A stretch of DNA of 42,818 bases from Sulfurimonas sp. (GCA_026996295.1 JALWLL010000063.1:1-42818), one strand, 5' to 3'. Positions 10,170-21,456 are shown, counted from the stretch's first letter. Numbers and translations: made by a program. The notes: generated from the sequence alone by a model not told the origin.

Positions 10170-10876
10170 AACGAATCGTCGGTCTTGATATCTTTAGAGG
10201 TTATGCAATACTTCTAATGATCATCTTCCACTTTTGTTTTGATCTCAACCATTTTAATCTTGTTCATATAGAGATCAGAACAGAGGCGTTTTGGAAATAT
10301 TTTCGAGTTATTATAGTGAGTATGTTTATCTTTAGTGCAGGTGTGAGTTTAAAATTGGCACATTATAAGGGTATATCGCTGCAAGCTGTGAAAAAACGCT
10401 TATTTGTACTTGGAAGTGCAGCACTTCTTGTGTCTGTTGGAAGTTATATGCAGTTTCCAAATACTTGGATCTATTTTGGAGTTTTGCACTTCATACTTTT
10501 TGCATCAATAATCGGCATAGTGTTTGTAAAAACACCGACACTATCGTTACTTATAGGCGTTGCTATTTTGTTTGGATACCATTTTGGATATTTAAGCACA
10601 CATTGGCTCTTTGAGATTGTGCAAGGCCCTCTGCATCTTCCAGCAGGATACACGGAAGATCTAGTAGGTATTTTTCCATGGATGGGTGTTTTCTTGTTGG
10701 GGGTAGCATTTGGCGGATACAACTTACATAGAGTTGTTTTTGACAATGCTTTTTTTAATGCCCCAAAGAAGATTCATAAACTTTTTATCCTCTTTGGACG
10801 ACATTCTTTATTGATCTATCTTATACATCAACCGATTTTATTTGGTGTGTTGTATCTTTGGAAGTCTTATCTATAA
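10166..10876 (+). CDS. DUF1624 / heparan-alpha-glucosaminide N-acetyltransferase-like membrane protein
   Basis: N-terminal RIVGLDIFRGYAILLMIIFHFCFDLNHF and multiple TM segments. Confidence 0.78.
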   Translation: MKRIVGLDIFRGYAILLMIIFHFCFDLNHFNLVHIEIRTEAFWKYFRVIIVSMFIFSAGVSLKLAHYKGISLQAVKKRLFVLGSAALLVSVGSYMQFPNTWIYFGVLHFILFASIIGIVFVKTPTLSLLIGVAILFGYHFGYLSTHWLFEIVQGPLHLPAGYTEDLVGIFPWMGVFLLGVAFGGYNLHRVVFDNAFFNAPKKIHKLFILFGRHSLLIYLIHQPILFGVLYLWKSYL

Positions 10877-11521
10877 GAGCTTGAAAAACTCTGCTGCTTC
10901 CGTTTCATCCTCATTTAGGTTCTCTTTTGCATAGAGTGGATCTTCTTGGATGAGTTTCTTTGCTCTTTGTCGGCAAAAGTCAAAAAGCACTTTTTTTGCT
11001 TCTTCATCATCTGCTAAAAAACCAAGACCGCTAAATTTATAAGGTTCCTCTTGTTCAATACACAGTAATGTGCCACTGCATTTATCTTCTAAGTGATCAA
11101 TCATATCTCTATAAGGTACATTGAACTCGGTTGCATGCCATCCTATGGTCTCCAACTCTTTGTTTGAAAACTCGGCAACACCGTCTGCTGTTGTGTCATC
11201 GTATGATGCACGTGTAACATTCATAGCTATGATCTCCTGCCAGTTTGAAAATGCCTTGATAAGAACTCGATCGTCATCTTCTACGATCTGATAGTTCACA
11301 CCGAGTATCTCCTCAAAAGAGGGTTTACCCGCAGGTGCCAGTGCACTGGTTGGTTTTGGTGTATGTTTGCCTTCAAAGATTAGTATATCCGTATCTGAAA
11401 AAGGGGCATAAGTGATCTGGGCATCAATGGTGATACCAAATGTTTTTGATGAGTTGATGGCTTGAAGAAGTGATGCTTTATCAACAACAATAATCTCTTG
11501 AAACAGGTTAAATTTTTTCAT
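10871..11521 (-). CDS. Conserved-looking hypothetical protein
   Basis: 216-aa ORF filling the gap between convergent neighbours; no motif recognised. Confidence 0.7.
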   Translation of the reverse strand: MKKFNLFQEIIVVDKASLLQAINSSKTFGITIDAQITYAPFSDTDILIFEGKHTPKPTSALAPAGKPSFEEILGVNYQIVEDDDRVLIKAFSNWQEIIAMNVTRASYDDTTADGVAEFSNKELETIGWHATEFNVPYRDMIDHLEDKCSGTLLCIEQEEPYKFSGLGFLADDEEAKKVLFDFCRQRAKKLIQEDPLYAKENLNEDETEAAEFFKLL

Positions 11522-11642
11522 AATATCCTCGATTTTTTTACGTATTATACAGAGAGTGAGATTAAACGAAAAAATTTCTCATTCACTATAAGTTTTTTCT
11601 AATAAAAGTTTTACCCTTTTTTGAGTATAATGCGACAAATTT

Positions 11643-11662
11643 TTCAAGGATTAGCCCTTGAA
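11643..11662 (+). promoter_or_regulatory. Hairpin in the ilvC 5' leader
   Basis: TTCAAGG-ATTAGC-CCTTGAA, perfect 7-bp stem just upstream of the AAGGA ribosome-binding site. Confidence 0.4.
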
Positions 11663-11671
11663 ATCCCCTAA

Positions 11672-12703
<1,032 letters not shown>

Positions 12704-12713
12704 ATAGTAAACC

Positions 12714-12734
12714 AGCAACACATTGTGTGTTGCT
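12714..12734. terminator. Hairpin between convergent ilvC and holA
   Basis: AGCAACACA-TTG-TGTGTTGCT, perfect 9-bp stem. Confidence 0.65.
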
Positions 12735-13695
12735 ACAAAAGGGTTTGTACCCTTATGAGTGTTGAGAGCAAAATAGCACCTTTATCTACGTTTGCAGACT
12801 TCATCTTCAGTTCATTAGAGAGTAGAAGTTCGTGAAGTTTGTAGTAGGTACTTGGTTTTATTTTTATTGAAAGCGTGGCTTTTTCATCTACAACAAACTT
12901 GGGAGCAGGATATCCCAGTATCTCCATAGCATTTGGAGCACCATTCACACGGATATAGATGTTAAACATATAGAGTTGTGTCAGGTAGCTTGTCAGTGCA
13001 GTAATAATTCTAATCTCATCTTCACCATGCTCAAGCAGGTTGTTCAGGTCATCCTTAAAATCTTTTTTAAGAAGTAATTTTTTAATCAGCTCATCTATAT
13101 TTGTCTCTGCAAGACCAAAAACAAGATTGTCAATATCTTTGGTGGATACCTCTTTGTCATAGACGGTAAATTTTTCGATCTCATTGCAAGCCAGGGCTAC
13201 ATCAGAGTTGTGTATGTTTAAAAGATGTGAGATAGCATATTTGTCTATTGTGACATTTTTTTCCTGTGCAACGAGAGCGACTATGTTTTGTGCTTCAAAC
13301 TCTTTTGGATGAAAAAATCTTACACTCATGGTACTTTTTTTGGCGAATGCTTTCGTGTATGTTTTGTGATCACTTCCATAGTAGGCATAGACAAAAATAT
13401 TGTCTTTGTTTTTTTCACAAAAATCTATGAGAGTATCGAGCTCTTTTTTAGGGATCTTTTTTTCACTTTTGATGATGAGAACGTTTCTGTCACCAAAGAG
13501 TGAAGCTTGGCTTAGATGTGCTTTTGCCACACTAAAATCATACTCATCATAGTAAAATGTTAAAACAGAAGCATCCTCTATGTTTGTCACTGTTTTGGTG
13601 TATCTGTCTATTAAAAAGCTGCTTTCTCCAAAAAAAACAAAACTGTTTGCAAGGGTAGTGTTTTGTATATGTTTGTCAAACTCATTTTTATACAT
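12733..13695 (-). CDS. holA: DNA polymerase III delta subunit
   Basis: FVFFGESSFLIDRYTK N-terminus and general HolA layout; located next to rnr. Confidence 0.8.
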   Translation of the reverse strand: MYKNEFDKHIQNTTLANSFVFFGESSFLIDRYTKTVTNIEDASVLTFYYDEYDFSVAKAHLSQASLFGDRNVLIIKSEKKIPKKELDTLIDFCEKNKDNIFVYAYYGSDHKTYTKAFAKKSTMSVRFFHPKEFEAQNIVALVAQEKNVTIDKYAISHLLNIHNSDVALACNEIEKFTVYDKEVSTKDIDNLVFGLAETNIDELIKKLLLKKDFKDDLNNLLEHGEDEIRIITALTSYLTQLYMFNIYIRVNGAPNAMEILGYPAPKFVVDEKATLSIKIKPSTYYKLHELLLSNELKMKSANVDKGAILLSTLIRVQTLL

Positions 13696-15635
13696 TACTC
13701 ATCATCGCCTTTGATCACTCTTGCATAGATCTTAGCTTTGGCAAGATCAACTTTTTCTATAATAACGCTCACATCTTCAAATAAAACAACATTGGCATCT
13801 GAGAGTATATGCAGACGCGCACCCATGATCTTGTCGTGAAGTTCCGCTTTCACTTCCGGTTCAGTGGCACTGATGCGTGCTTTAAATGTTTTGTTGAGAT
13901 TTTCCTGTGCCCAGCGTGCAAACTTTCTTGCCATAAATTCAACCTCTATCATACTTGCTTCACGCTCTTTTTCACTGATAGTCATACATAAAACTTCTAT
14001 GTTTCTAAGTACATAAGAACCCTCTTTGGTGTCATTGTTGTTGATAGCTTTTAAAAGACGATGTACAATGAGATCTGCATATCGGCGAATAGGCGAAGTG
14101 AAGTGGGTATATGCTTCAAATCCAAGTCCAAAGTGTCCGGAGTTCAGAGGCGCATAACGTGCCTGCATTTGAGAACGGATGATAAGGGTATCCACCTCTG
14201 CTTCTATCCCCATCTCTTTTGCCTGCTTTTGTATGTTTGTGATGGTCTCTTTGATGGAGTTTTTTATATCTATAAACATCCCAATACCTGCCAACTCCTG
14301 ATAAAGTGTCTGAAGTTTTGCCTGTGATGGCGGTTCATGGATACGAAACACGCCTCTTTCGTACTGAGAAGCTGCTTCTTTATTGGCTAAGAGCATACAG
14401 TCTTCTATAAGAGCGTGTGAGGGTGTTTCTTCCGCGTAGGTAGTGGAAACAAGATTGGAGTTTTCATCTATTTGCATCTCAAGTTCGTTTGATTTGAAGT
14501 CAAAGCCGACTTTTAGCCGTTTTTCCCTTAACGCATCTGTAAGAGTCCGTAGTTTTGGAAGATATGCAAAGACTTTTTTTTCTTTATCATTTTGTGCGTG
14601 AAGCCTACCCTCAAAAAAATCATCTATCTCTTCGTAATTAAACCTTCTCTTGGAATGTATCAAGGCTTCATAAACTTCTGAGTGTACAACTTCTAAACTA
14701 TTGAGATCTAGTTTCATCTCAAATACATAAGCAAGCCTGTCTGCATTTGGTTGAAGGGAGCAGAGTGTTTCACTCAATTCTCTTGGAAGCATAGGGATAG
14801 AACGATGTGGAAGATAGATCGAAAAACTTCTGTAGATCGCTTCATTATCAAGTGCTCCAAAAGGTTTTACATATTCACTGACATCGGCAATGGCTACATA
14901 CAGTGTCGTGTTTTTATCATCATAATAGATCGCATCATCAAAATCTTTTGCTGTTACAGGATCTATAGTACAAAAAGGAAGCTCTCTGAGATCTTTTCTA
15001 TGTGGGTACTTGGATGCATCGACTTGAGGGAAAGATCTTGCTATTTTAAGAACCTCCTCATCAAACTCATCATGTTTGTTGAATTGAGCCAGTACGATCT
15101 TCTCATCCACTTTTGGATCTTTAAGGTTACCAAGTTTCTCCATGACAGTGTAGTCTTGGTTATTGATCTTAAAAAGATCACCCTCCTCATAGTTTTGCAG
15201 CTCCTCTTTTGTAAGGGCTGCTCCTGAAGGGTAGTCTGTTTTGAGTTCCACTAAAGATTTGACACCGTCTTTAAGTACAATATAGGCTATTGAGTAACTC
15301 AGAGCTCTTCCAACCACTTCAACGATTTTGGCACTTGGTGCTCCCCGTTTTCCAAGAAGTCTTTGTGCGATGACGAGATCACCTTCTGTTGCAGACTCAA
15401 GATCACCTTCACCTATAAAAAGATCTCGAACATTTTCCCCTATAACATTGAGATAAGCAGTCCCTTTTTGAACGAGACCAAGCGTACCTGCACGGTATTT
15501 TGAATTAAATTTATAGAGGTTTTCTTTTTTGGTTATGTACTTTTTGCTCAGCCAGTTTTGAACTAAGGGGCGCTCTTTGGGTGTGATGTCTTGGTCATCG
15601 AGACCAAGGGTCAATTTGATAAGTAGAGATTTCAA
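13695..15635 (-). CDS. rnr: Ribonuclease R / RNase II family exoribonuclease
   Basis: CTIDPVTAKDFDDAIYY, LPHRSIPMLP, HFTSPIRRYADLIVHRLL. Confidence 0.95.
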   Translation of the reverse strand: MKSLLIKLTLGLDDQDITPKERPLVQNWLSKKYITKKENLYKFNSKYRAGTLGLVQKGTAYLNVIGENVRDLFIGEGDLESATEGDLVIAQRLLGKRGAPSAKIVEVVGRALSYSIAYIVLKDGVKSLVELKTDYPSGAALTKEELQNYEEGDLFKINNQDYTVMEKLGNLKDPKVDEKIVLAQFNKHDEFDEEVLKIARSFPQVDASKYPHRKDLRELPFCTIDPVTAKDFDDAIYYDDKNTTLYVAIADVSEYVKPFGALDNEAIYRSFSIYLPHRSIPMLPRELSETLCSLQPNADRLAYVFEMKLDLNSLEVVHSEVYEALIHSKRRFNYEEIDDFFEGRLHAQNDKEKKVFAYLPKLRTLTDALREKRLKVGFDFKSNELEMQIDENSNLVSTTYAEETPSHALIEDCMLLANKEAASQYERGVFRIHEPPSQAKLQTLYQELAGIGMFIDIKNSIKETITNIQKQAKEMGIEAEVDTLIIRSQMQARYAPLNSGHFGLGFEAYTHFTSPIRRYADLIVHRLLKAINNNDTKEGSYVLRNIEVLCMTISEKEREASMIEVEFMARKFARWAQENLNKTFKARISATEPEVKAELHDKIMGARLHILSDANVVLFEDVSVIIEKVDLAKAKIYARVIKGDDE

Positions 15636-15640
15636 TGGTG

Positions 15641-16441
15641 TTATCTGGCGTTTTCTAGAGCTTTATCAAAGCTTTCCATATCCAGCTCATATTTTGTAAT
15701 AAGCGCTCTTGCATCAGCTACACTTTTATCGGTAATAGCGCCGTTGATTGGTACAGCTACACGAACAACATTGAGGATCTGCGCTGCTCTTTTGTCTTTT
15801 TCTAAAGCTTTTTGGGGGTCTTGGCAGTGACGAATCACATCAACTAGTCCCTCTTCAAACCTCCAGTGCTCAAAGATTGTTGCACTTACTTCCGGTGTAT
15901 CGATTCCAACGATTTTTCTTTCAGCTTCTTCAACATTTTGTAACTCTTTAAGAGCGCTTCGAAATTGTTCCTGCTTTCCATCAGCCATAATCTGCTGAGC
16001 AATAAGAACTTTGCCTATTTCAACTAAAAAAGCTGCCGGAGACAAGATGCCCAAAAGTTTGTTTTCCCTTTTGAGACACCATGCGGTCATCAGTCCATGC
16101 TGTTTTTTGGAGAGAGCGGAAAACATATCGTTACTGATGCCATATGCACTTAGATCAAGGGTAAAGCTTTTCTTTACAATACTCGCGAGTGCGAAACCTC
16201 TGACAGTGCCCATGCCAAAAAGACCGACTGCCTGACTAATAGAGTTGATTTCGCGAGAAAAACCATACAAAGGAGAGTTTGCAGCTTTTAAAATATCTGC
16301 AGTTAACAGCGGATCTTTTTCTAAAATCTTAACCATATCGTTAAAAGTAGAATCTGGATTTTGATAAACAGCTTCTATCTCCATTGCCGATTCCGGCAGT
16401 GGAGGCAGTTGTTTTATCTTTTTTAGTATATCTTCAGTCAT
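15641..16441 (-). CDS. HDOD domain protein
   Basis: LKKIKQLPPLPESAMEIEAVYQNPDSTFNDMVKILEKDPLLTADILKAANSPLYGF; start 16441 has GAAAGAG upstream (track start 16504 is less likely). Confidence 0.88.
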   Translation of the reverse strand: MTEDILKKIKQLPPLPESAMEIEAVYQNPDSTFNDMVKILEKDPLLTADILKAANSPLYGFSREINSISQAVGLFGMGTVRGFALASIVKKSFTLDLSAYGISNDMFSALSKKQHGLMTAWCLKRENKLLGILSPAAFLVEIGKVLIAQQIMADGKQEQFRSALKELQNVEEAERKIVGIDTPEVSATIFEHWRFEEGLVDVIRHCQDPQKALEKDKRAAQILNVVRVAVPINGAITDKSVADARALITKYELDMESFDKALENAR

Positions 16442-16563
16442 GATGCTCTCTTTACATATATTTTTATCAAGTTCTATAATTATAGTACATGCAAATAAAT
16501 TCATACTGAATATTTACAAAAAACTGTTATTATTTTGTGTTAAATTTACAAAGAAGGACATGA

Positions 16564-16896
16564 ATGCAAAGAGATGCGATGTTGACTCAACTTGGATACG
16601 CCCCAAATGAAGCTTTACTAAAGCAGTTAAAAAAAATTGAAGACAATACGATAGGATATGAAAAAATAAAAAAACATATCATGGATCTCCATGATTCTTT
16701 GAGGGTTGATGGTTCATTTGTTGCCTTGTCAAACTCAAATGATTACTTTAAAATTAAGGTTGATTCTCCCAGCCCTGAAGCTGCGCAGCAGGCACATGAA
16801 AAAATTAAGCATTTTAGCGACAAGTATAAAGTCAAAGTAAATAAACTTGACAATAAAGAGACCTATTACATCATCGGATTTAAGGTTGAGGAATAA
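16564..16896 (+). CDS. Hypothetical protein, 110 aa
   Basis: ORF with upstream AAGGA, abutting the next CDS. Confidence 0.7.
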   Translation: MQRDAMLTQLGYAPNEALLKQLKKIEDNTIGYEKIKKHIMDLHDSLRVDGSFVALSNSNDYFKIKVDSPSPEAAQQAHEKIKHFSDKYKVKVNKLDNKETYYIIGFKVEE

Positions 16897-17424
16897 TTGC
16901 AAGAAGAACCTATAAGTCTAGAGGGATACGATCTTTTAGTCAAAGAGTTTAAGTATCTTCTCGAGGTGCAAAAACCGGAAGTGGCACATGAAAAACAGCT
17001 AGCTGCTGCTCAGGGTGACAGAAGTGAAAACGCCGAGTATCATGCTGCAAAAGAAAAACTGCGTCATATTGATAAACGGCTGTTTTATTTAAACTCCATG
17101 ATTGAAAAATCAAAAATCATAGACCCCTCAAAACTGCCACATAGCAGAGTAAGTTTTGGAAGTACTGTAAAGCTTTTAAATCTTGACACAGAGCAAGAAG
17201 AGGTCTATACCCTGTGTGGTGTTTTAGAAGCTGAACCGGAAAACGGACTGATCTCAGTTCACGCTCCTCTTGCTCGTATGTTGATGGGTAAAGAGATTGG
17301 TGATGAGTTCCGTTTAAAACTTCCAAATCTACAAAAAGAATATGAGATTTTAGAGATTAGCTATAAGAGCATATTTGCACTGAAAAAAAACATTCGTACA
17401 TTCAAAGATTTTGCTTTTCATTGA
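16897..17424 (+). CDS. GreA/GreB family transcription elongation factor
   Basis: TTG start with GAGGAA upstream; AAAQGDRSENAEYHAAKEKLRHIDKRLFYLNSMIEKSKI matches the Gre coiled-coil tip; FKBP-like C-terminal part. Confidence 0.82.
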   Translation: MQEEPISLEGYDLLVKEFKYLLEVQKPEVAHEKQLAAAQGDRSENAEYHAAKEKLRHIDKRLFYLNSMIEKSKIIDPSKLPHSRVSFGSTVKLLNLDTEQEEVYTLCGVLEAEPENGLISVHAPLARMLMGKEIGDEFRLKLPNLQKEYEILEISYKSIFALKKNIRTFKDFAFH

Positions 17425-17488
17425 TTTTTATTTTGAACTATTATCAGCTTCTATATAATTGAAAATATTATACTCCATTTAAGTTATA

Positions 17489-17527
17489 TTGTGATATATT
17501 TGTGACATGCTATAAAAGTAATCACAA
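17489..17527. repeat. TTGTGA repeat cluster upstream of the DUF1566 lipoprotein gene
   Basis: TTGTGA at 17489-17494 and 17500-17505 (11 bp apart) and inverted copy TCACAA at 17522-17527. Confidence 0.5.
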
Positions 17528-17542
17528 AAAAGGGGGATAATA

Positions 17543-18820
17543 ATGAGAAAAATAAAAGGGAACAAAATGTATCTGTTTTCACTTTGTATTGCAACTTTAG
17601 CAGTATTTAGTGGATGTGGGGGCAGTAGTAGTGGGGGGTCAGATGAACCTGTGAGTGAACTCTACATTAAGTCTGCTGTGTATGATAATAATAGAACTGC
17701 AACTGTAGCAGATGATACTCTCTATCTTTATTTTAACATGTCTGTTGATTTTGAAGCACTTTTAGCAGATAAAAATGTAAGTGATTTTTTCTCAGTAGAT
17801 GGTAATGGAACGATTGACTCTGCATCTGTTGTTGATTACAATGATACTCTTTTTCATAGAATGAAAATATCTTTAGGCTCTGCTTCAGAAGTTTTTGAGA
17901 TAGATAATGCACAAGTATCTTTAGTAGCTTCAGCTCTGAGTGGGATCGATGTCTCTAGTTATAAAACACCGGTGCATATTTACAGACCTATGCCAAAAAC
18001 GGGACAAAGTATTTCATATATAGATTATGATGATGGCTTTTATCAAAAAGGGATAACTCGAAATTATACAGATAATGGTGATGGCACAGTGAAAGATAAT
18101 GTCACCGGACTTGTGTGGGAGCAAGAGGATGATGGTGTGTTGTATGATTGGAATAGTTCAAAAGAGCACTGCTTAGGTTTAAGTAAAGGATCATTGACAT
18201 GGAGAATACCTTCTATAGAGGAGCTTATCTACCTGATGGATAGAGGCAAAGCAAGTCCTGCTATCGATGATCTATTTACGAATGTGAAGTCTGCTTATTG
18301 GAGTGGAGATGATTACCTGTTAAGCAGTGAAGATGATGCATGGACACTAAACTCTGCCCTTGGGAACACCAACGATCCTGATAAAAATCTTGCTTATAAT
18401 GTACGTTGTGTTAGCGCACAAGAGAGTAACGGTACTAATGAGGTGACCTATCTAAGAGATGCGACAAAACAAATAGTGCTTGATACTTCTACAAATCTTA
18501 TATGGCAAGATGATGTAACAACTATAGGTGATGCGAATAAAAAAAGTTGGTCTGAGGCAATAACTGTTTGTAAAGATTTAACGCTCGATGGTAAAACTGA
18601 CTGGAGGTTACCAAACCTCAATGAGCTCAACAGTATCACGGATAAAACTAAAGCAAGTCCAGCTATGAATGCTACATTTGTAAATAATGACAGTAGGCAT
18701 TACTGGACCTCTACGACAGATGAGGCAAATACCTCAAAAGCCTGGTATTCCTATTTTGGGTGTGGCTGTAATGATGTGCAAGATAAAGCGATTACTTACA
18801 ATGTACGTTGTGTCCGCTAA
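17543..18820 (+). CDS. Lipoprotein with two DUF1566/Lcl-type domains
   Basis: Lipobox (AVFSGC followed by GGSSSGG); two units with LVWEQ/LIWQD, WRIPSIEEL/WRLPNLNEL, KASPA and YNVRCV. Confidence 0.82.
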   Translation: MRKIKGNKMYLFSLCIATLAVFSGCGGSSSGGSDEPVSELYIKSAVYDNNRTATVADDTLYLYFNMSVDFEALLADKNVSDFFSVDGNGTIDSASVVDYNDTLFHRMKISLGSASEVFEIDNAQVSLVASALSGIDVSSYKTPVHIYRPMPKTGQSISYIDYDDGFYQKGITRNYTDNGDGTVKDNVTGLVWEQEDDGVLYDWNSSKEHCLGLSKGSLTWRIPSIEELIYLMDRGKASPAIDDLFTNVKSAYWSGDDYLLSSEDDAWTLNSALGNTNDPDKNLAYNVRCVSAQESNGTNEVTYLRDATKQIVLDTSTNLIWQDDVTTIGDANKKSWSEAITVCKDLTLDGKTDWRLPNLNELNSITDKTKASPAMNATFVNNDSRHYWTSTTDEANTSKAWYSYFGCGCNDVQDKAITYNVRCVR

Positions 18821-18831
18821 GAGAAGTGGTA

Positions 18832-18862
18832 TGTTATTTTCCCGGTTTTTGGGAAAATAACA
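18832..18862. terminator. Strong hairpin after the DUF1566 lipoprotein gene
   Basis: TGTTATTTTCCC-GGTTTTT-GGGAAAATAACA, perfect 12-bp stem; no long T-tract follows. Confidence 0.65.
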
Positions 18863-18934
18863 GTTGTATTAAAATTATTATTAGCACTATTTAGATATAA
18901 TCCCCCTTTAAAAACCAAATTTTAGGATTCCATT

Positions 18935-21148
18935 GTGAGCCAACAATTACCAGATATAGATACTCAGTTAGCTAACCATAAGCTTTCTCAAGAAGATTAT
19001 ACACATATCAAACAGATTTTAGGGCGTGAACCAAACCTTGTAGAGCTTGGAATATTTTCTGCAATGTGGTCTGAGCACTGCTCCTATAAATCTTCCAAAG
19101 TACACTTAAAAGGGTTTCCGACAAAAGCTCCATGGGTCATTCAAGGTCCGGGTGAAAATGCCGGAGTTATAGATATCGGTGATGGATATGCGGCTGTATT
19201 TAAGATGGAGTCTCATAATCACCCAAGTTTTATTGAACCTTATCAGGGTGCGGCAACAGGTGTCGGTGGGATTATGCGTGATATCTTTACTATGGGAGCG
19301 CGCCCTATAGCAAACTTAAATGCACTTCGTTTTGGAAATGTGTTGAATGATGATGATATCTCTAAACATCAACGTTATTTGGTTCGTGGTGTTACAGAAG
19401 GTATCGGTGGCTACGGTAACTGTATGGGTGTTCCTACTATCGGTGGTGAAACAAGTTTTGATGAGTGTTACAACGGCAATATTCTTGTTAACGCCTTTAC
19501 TTTGGGTCTTGCAAAAAGCGATGAGATTTTTTATGGTAAAGCAGAAGGGATAGGCAACCCGGTGCTTTATGTCGGTGCAAAAACGGGGCGTGACGGGCTT
19601 GGTGGAGCTGTTATGTCGTCTGATAGTTTTACCGAGGAGTCAAAGTCACTCCGTCCGACTGTTCAGGTAGGGGATCCATTTACTGAGAAACTTCTTTTAG
19701 AAGCATGTTTGGAACTTTTTAAAACAGATCATGTTGTCGGTATTCAGGATATGGGAGCGGCCGGTCTTACCTCCTCCTCTTTTGAGATGGCAGGGCGTTC
19801 GGGAAGTGGAATGATTATGCACCTAGACAAGGTTCCTGCACGTGAAGAGAATATGACTCCGTATGATTTTATGCTGAGTGAATCTCAAGAGAGAATGTTA
19901 CTTTGTGCAAAAAAAGGAAGTGAAGCAGAAATCATTAAGATCTTTGAAAAATGGGATTTAGATGCTGCGGTGATCGGTGAGGTGACAGATACCGGAAATA
20001 TGGAACTTTTCTGGCATGGTGAAAAGGTGGCTGAGGTTCCGGTAGATCCTGTTTCAGAAGAGGCTCCTGAACTAAACCGTCCAATGAAAAAACCGGCGTA
20101 TCTGGACTCAATCGCTGATGTGAGTATTGATGATTTTGAATATGTGGATAATCAAGAAGCATTTGAGAAGTTAACCTGCTCTATGGAAGTGGTTGATAAA
20201 TCATGGATATATACACAATACGACTCCATGGTACAAACCAACACTGTCAAAAAAGGCGGCGAACTTGATGCTTCTGTTATTCGCGTAAAAGAAAATGGGA
20301 AAGCTTTAGCAATGAGTGCTGATTGTAATGTACGTTATTGTTATATCGATCCAAGGGGCGGTGGAGCAGCCGCTGTCATAGAATCAGGAAGAAACGTAGC
20401 TATGAGTGGAGCACGTCCTTTGGCTATTACTGATTGTTTGAACTACGGAAATCCTGAAAACCCTGAAGTTATGTGGCAATTTGGACAGGGGTGTGAAGGT
20501 ATTAAAGAAGCATGTGCAGAACTTACTACACCGGTAATCGGCGGGAATGTATCACTCTATAACGAGACTAACGGTGTCTCAGTTTTTCCTACGCCGTCTA
20601 TTGCTACTGTTGGTGTAAATGATGACCAAAACAATGTTTTAATGTCAACATTTCAAAAAGAGGGCAATGTTCTTTATCTTGTAGGTGAGAGCAAAAGTGA
20701 GTTTGGCGGTTCTTTATATATGAAAGAGATATGTGGTGTAGTTGCGGGAAAACTTCCGGAAATTGACTATAAGAAGGAGCTTGCTCTTTGGGATCTTGTG
20801 ATTGAAGGCAATAAGAAGAACCTTTTAGAATGCGCTAAAGATGCTTCAAGCGGTGGTGTGGCTATAGCGTTGGCAAAGATGGCTGCAACAAGCGGGCTGG
20901 GCTGTGATGTACGTATGAGCGTTAGTGATAAACGTGATATCTTTGCTGAGTCTATGAGTCGTGCCATTATAGAAGTGAAACCGCAAAACTGTGAAGCTTT
21001 TGAAGCTACGCTTGGTACTTTACAATGTGAGAAGATCGGAACAGTTGGAGGAGAGAGCATCAAGATAAACGATGTTACAATGAGTTTGCAGAGACTTCAT
21101 GAGAACTACTTTAACACCTTTAAACGTGTTATAGAGAGAGACCTTTAA
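18935..21148 (+). CDS. purL: Phosphoribosylformylglycinamidine synthase subunit PurL (short form)
   Basis: GTG start; [57 protein letters not shown]; 737 aa. Confidence 0.98.
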   Translation: MSQQLPDIDTQLANHKLSQEDYTHIKQILGREPNLVELGIFSAMWSEHCSYKSSKVHLKGFPTKAPWVIQGPGENAGVIDIGDGYAAVFKMESHNHPSFIEPYQGAATGVGGIMRDIFTMGARPIANLNALRFGNVLNDDDISKHQRYLVRGVTEGIGGYGNCMGVPTIGGETSFDECYNGNILVNAFTLGLAKSDEIFYGKAEGIGNPVLYVGAKTGRDGLGGAVMSSDSFTEESKSLRPTVQVGDPFTEKLLLEACLELFKTDHVVGIQDMGAAGLTSSSFEMAGRSGSGMIMHLDKVPAREENMTPYDFMLSESQERMLLCAKKGSEAEIIKIFEKWDLDAAVIGEVTDTGNMELFWHGEKVAEVPVDPVSEEAPELNRPMKKPAYLDSIADVSIDDFEYVDNQEAFEKLTCSMEVVDKSWIYTQYDSMVQTNTVKKGGELDASVIRVKENGKALAMSADCNVRYCYIDPRGGGAAAVIESGRNVAMSGARPLAITDCLNYGNPENPEVMWQFGQGCEGIKEACAELTTPVIGGNVSLYNETNGVSVFPTPSIATVGVNDDQNNVLMSTFQKEGNVLYLVGESKSEFGGSLYMKEICGVVAGKLPEIDYKKELALWDLVIEGNKKNLLECAKDASSGGVAIALAKMAATSGLGCDVRMSVSDKRDIFAESMSRAIIEVKPQNCEAFEATLGTLQCEKIGTVGGESIKINDVTMSLQRLHENYFNTFKRVIERDL

Positions 21149-21456
21149 AATGCTTCAAGTTTAAAGACTTCATAAGCCACCTCTTCATAGGGGTGGCTTT
21201 GTTTTAAAACAGCTACAGCTTTTTGTATAAGCTCATCACTACAGATCATCTCTACTTTATACTCTTGCACCACTTCAATCTCATCCATTTTACCAAGAAA
21301 TGGTTTGGCATCATGAATAGCTCTGAACTGACCAGTTCCCAAACTCTCAAAAGAGCAGCAATCATAATTTTTATATTTGCCGACACCTATCTCGAAAAGA
21401 GCCTGTTTTACTTTTTCTTTATAATCAATTGGTACAAAAAAATTGAGTTTATACAT
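21145..21456 (-). CDS. NIF3/YqfO-type small domain protein
   Basis: [43 protein letters not shown]...[14 protein letters not shown], similar to the YqfO/NIF3 inserted CutA-like domain. Confidence 0.75.
   Translation of the reverse strand: MYKLNFFVPIDYKEKVKQALFEIGVGKYKNYDCCSFESLGTGQFRAIHDAKPFLGKMDEIEVVQEYKVEMICSDELIQKAVAVLKQSHPYEEVAYEVFKLEAF
21174..21205 (+). terminator. Intrinsic terminator candidate for purL inside the opposing CDS
   Basis: AAGCCACC-TCTTCATAGG-GGTGGCTT followed by TGTTTT; 8-bp GC-containing stem starting 26 nt after the purL stop. Confidence 0.6.

Noticed and set aside
14751-15227. 158-aa plus-strand ORF within rnr
   Set aside because: Antisense to a well-conserved RNase R; composition looks random.
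18935-21148. Short PurL as a defective enzyme
   Set aside because: The small PurL form working with separate PurS and PurQ is standard; those genes are simply outside the window.
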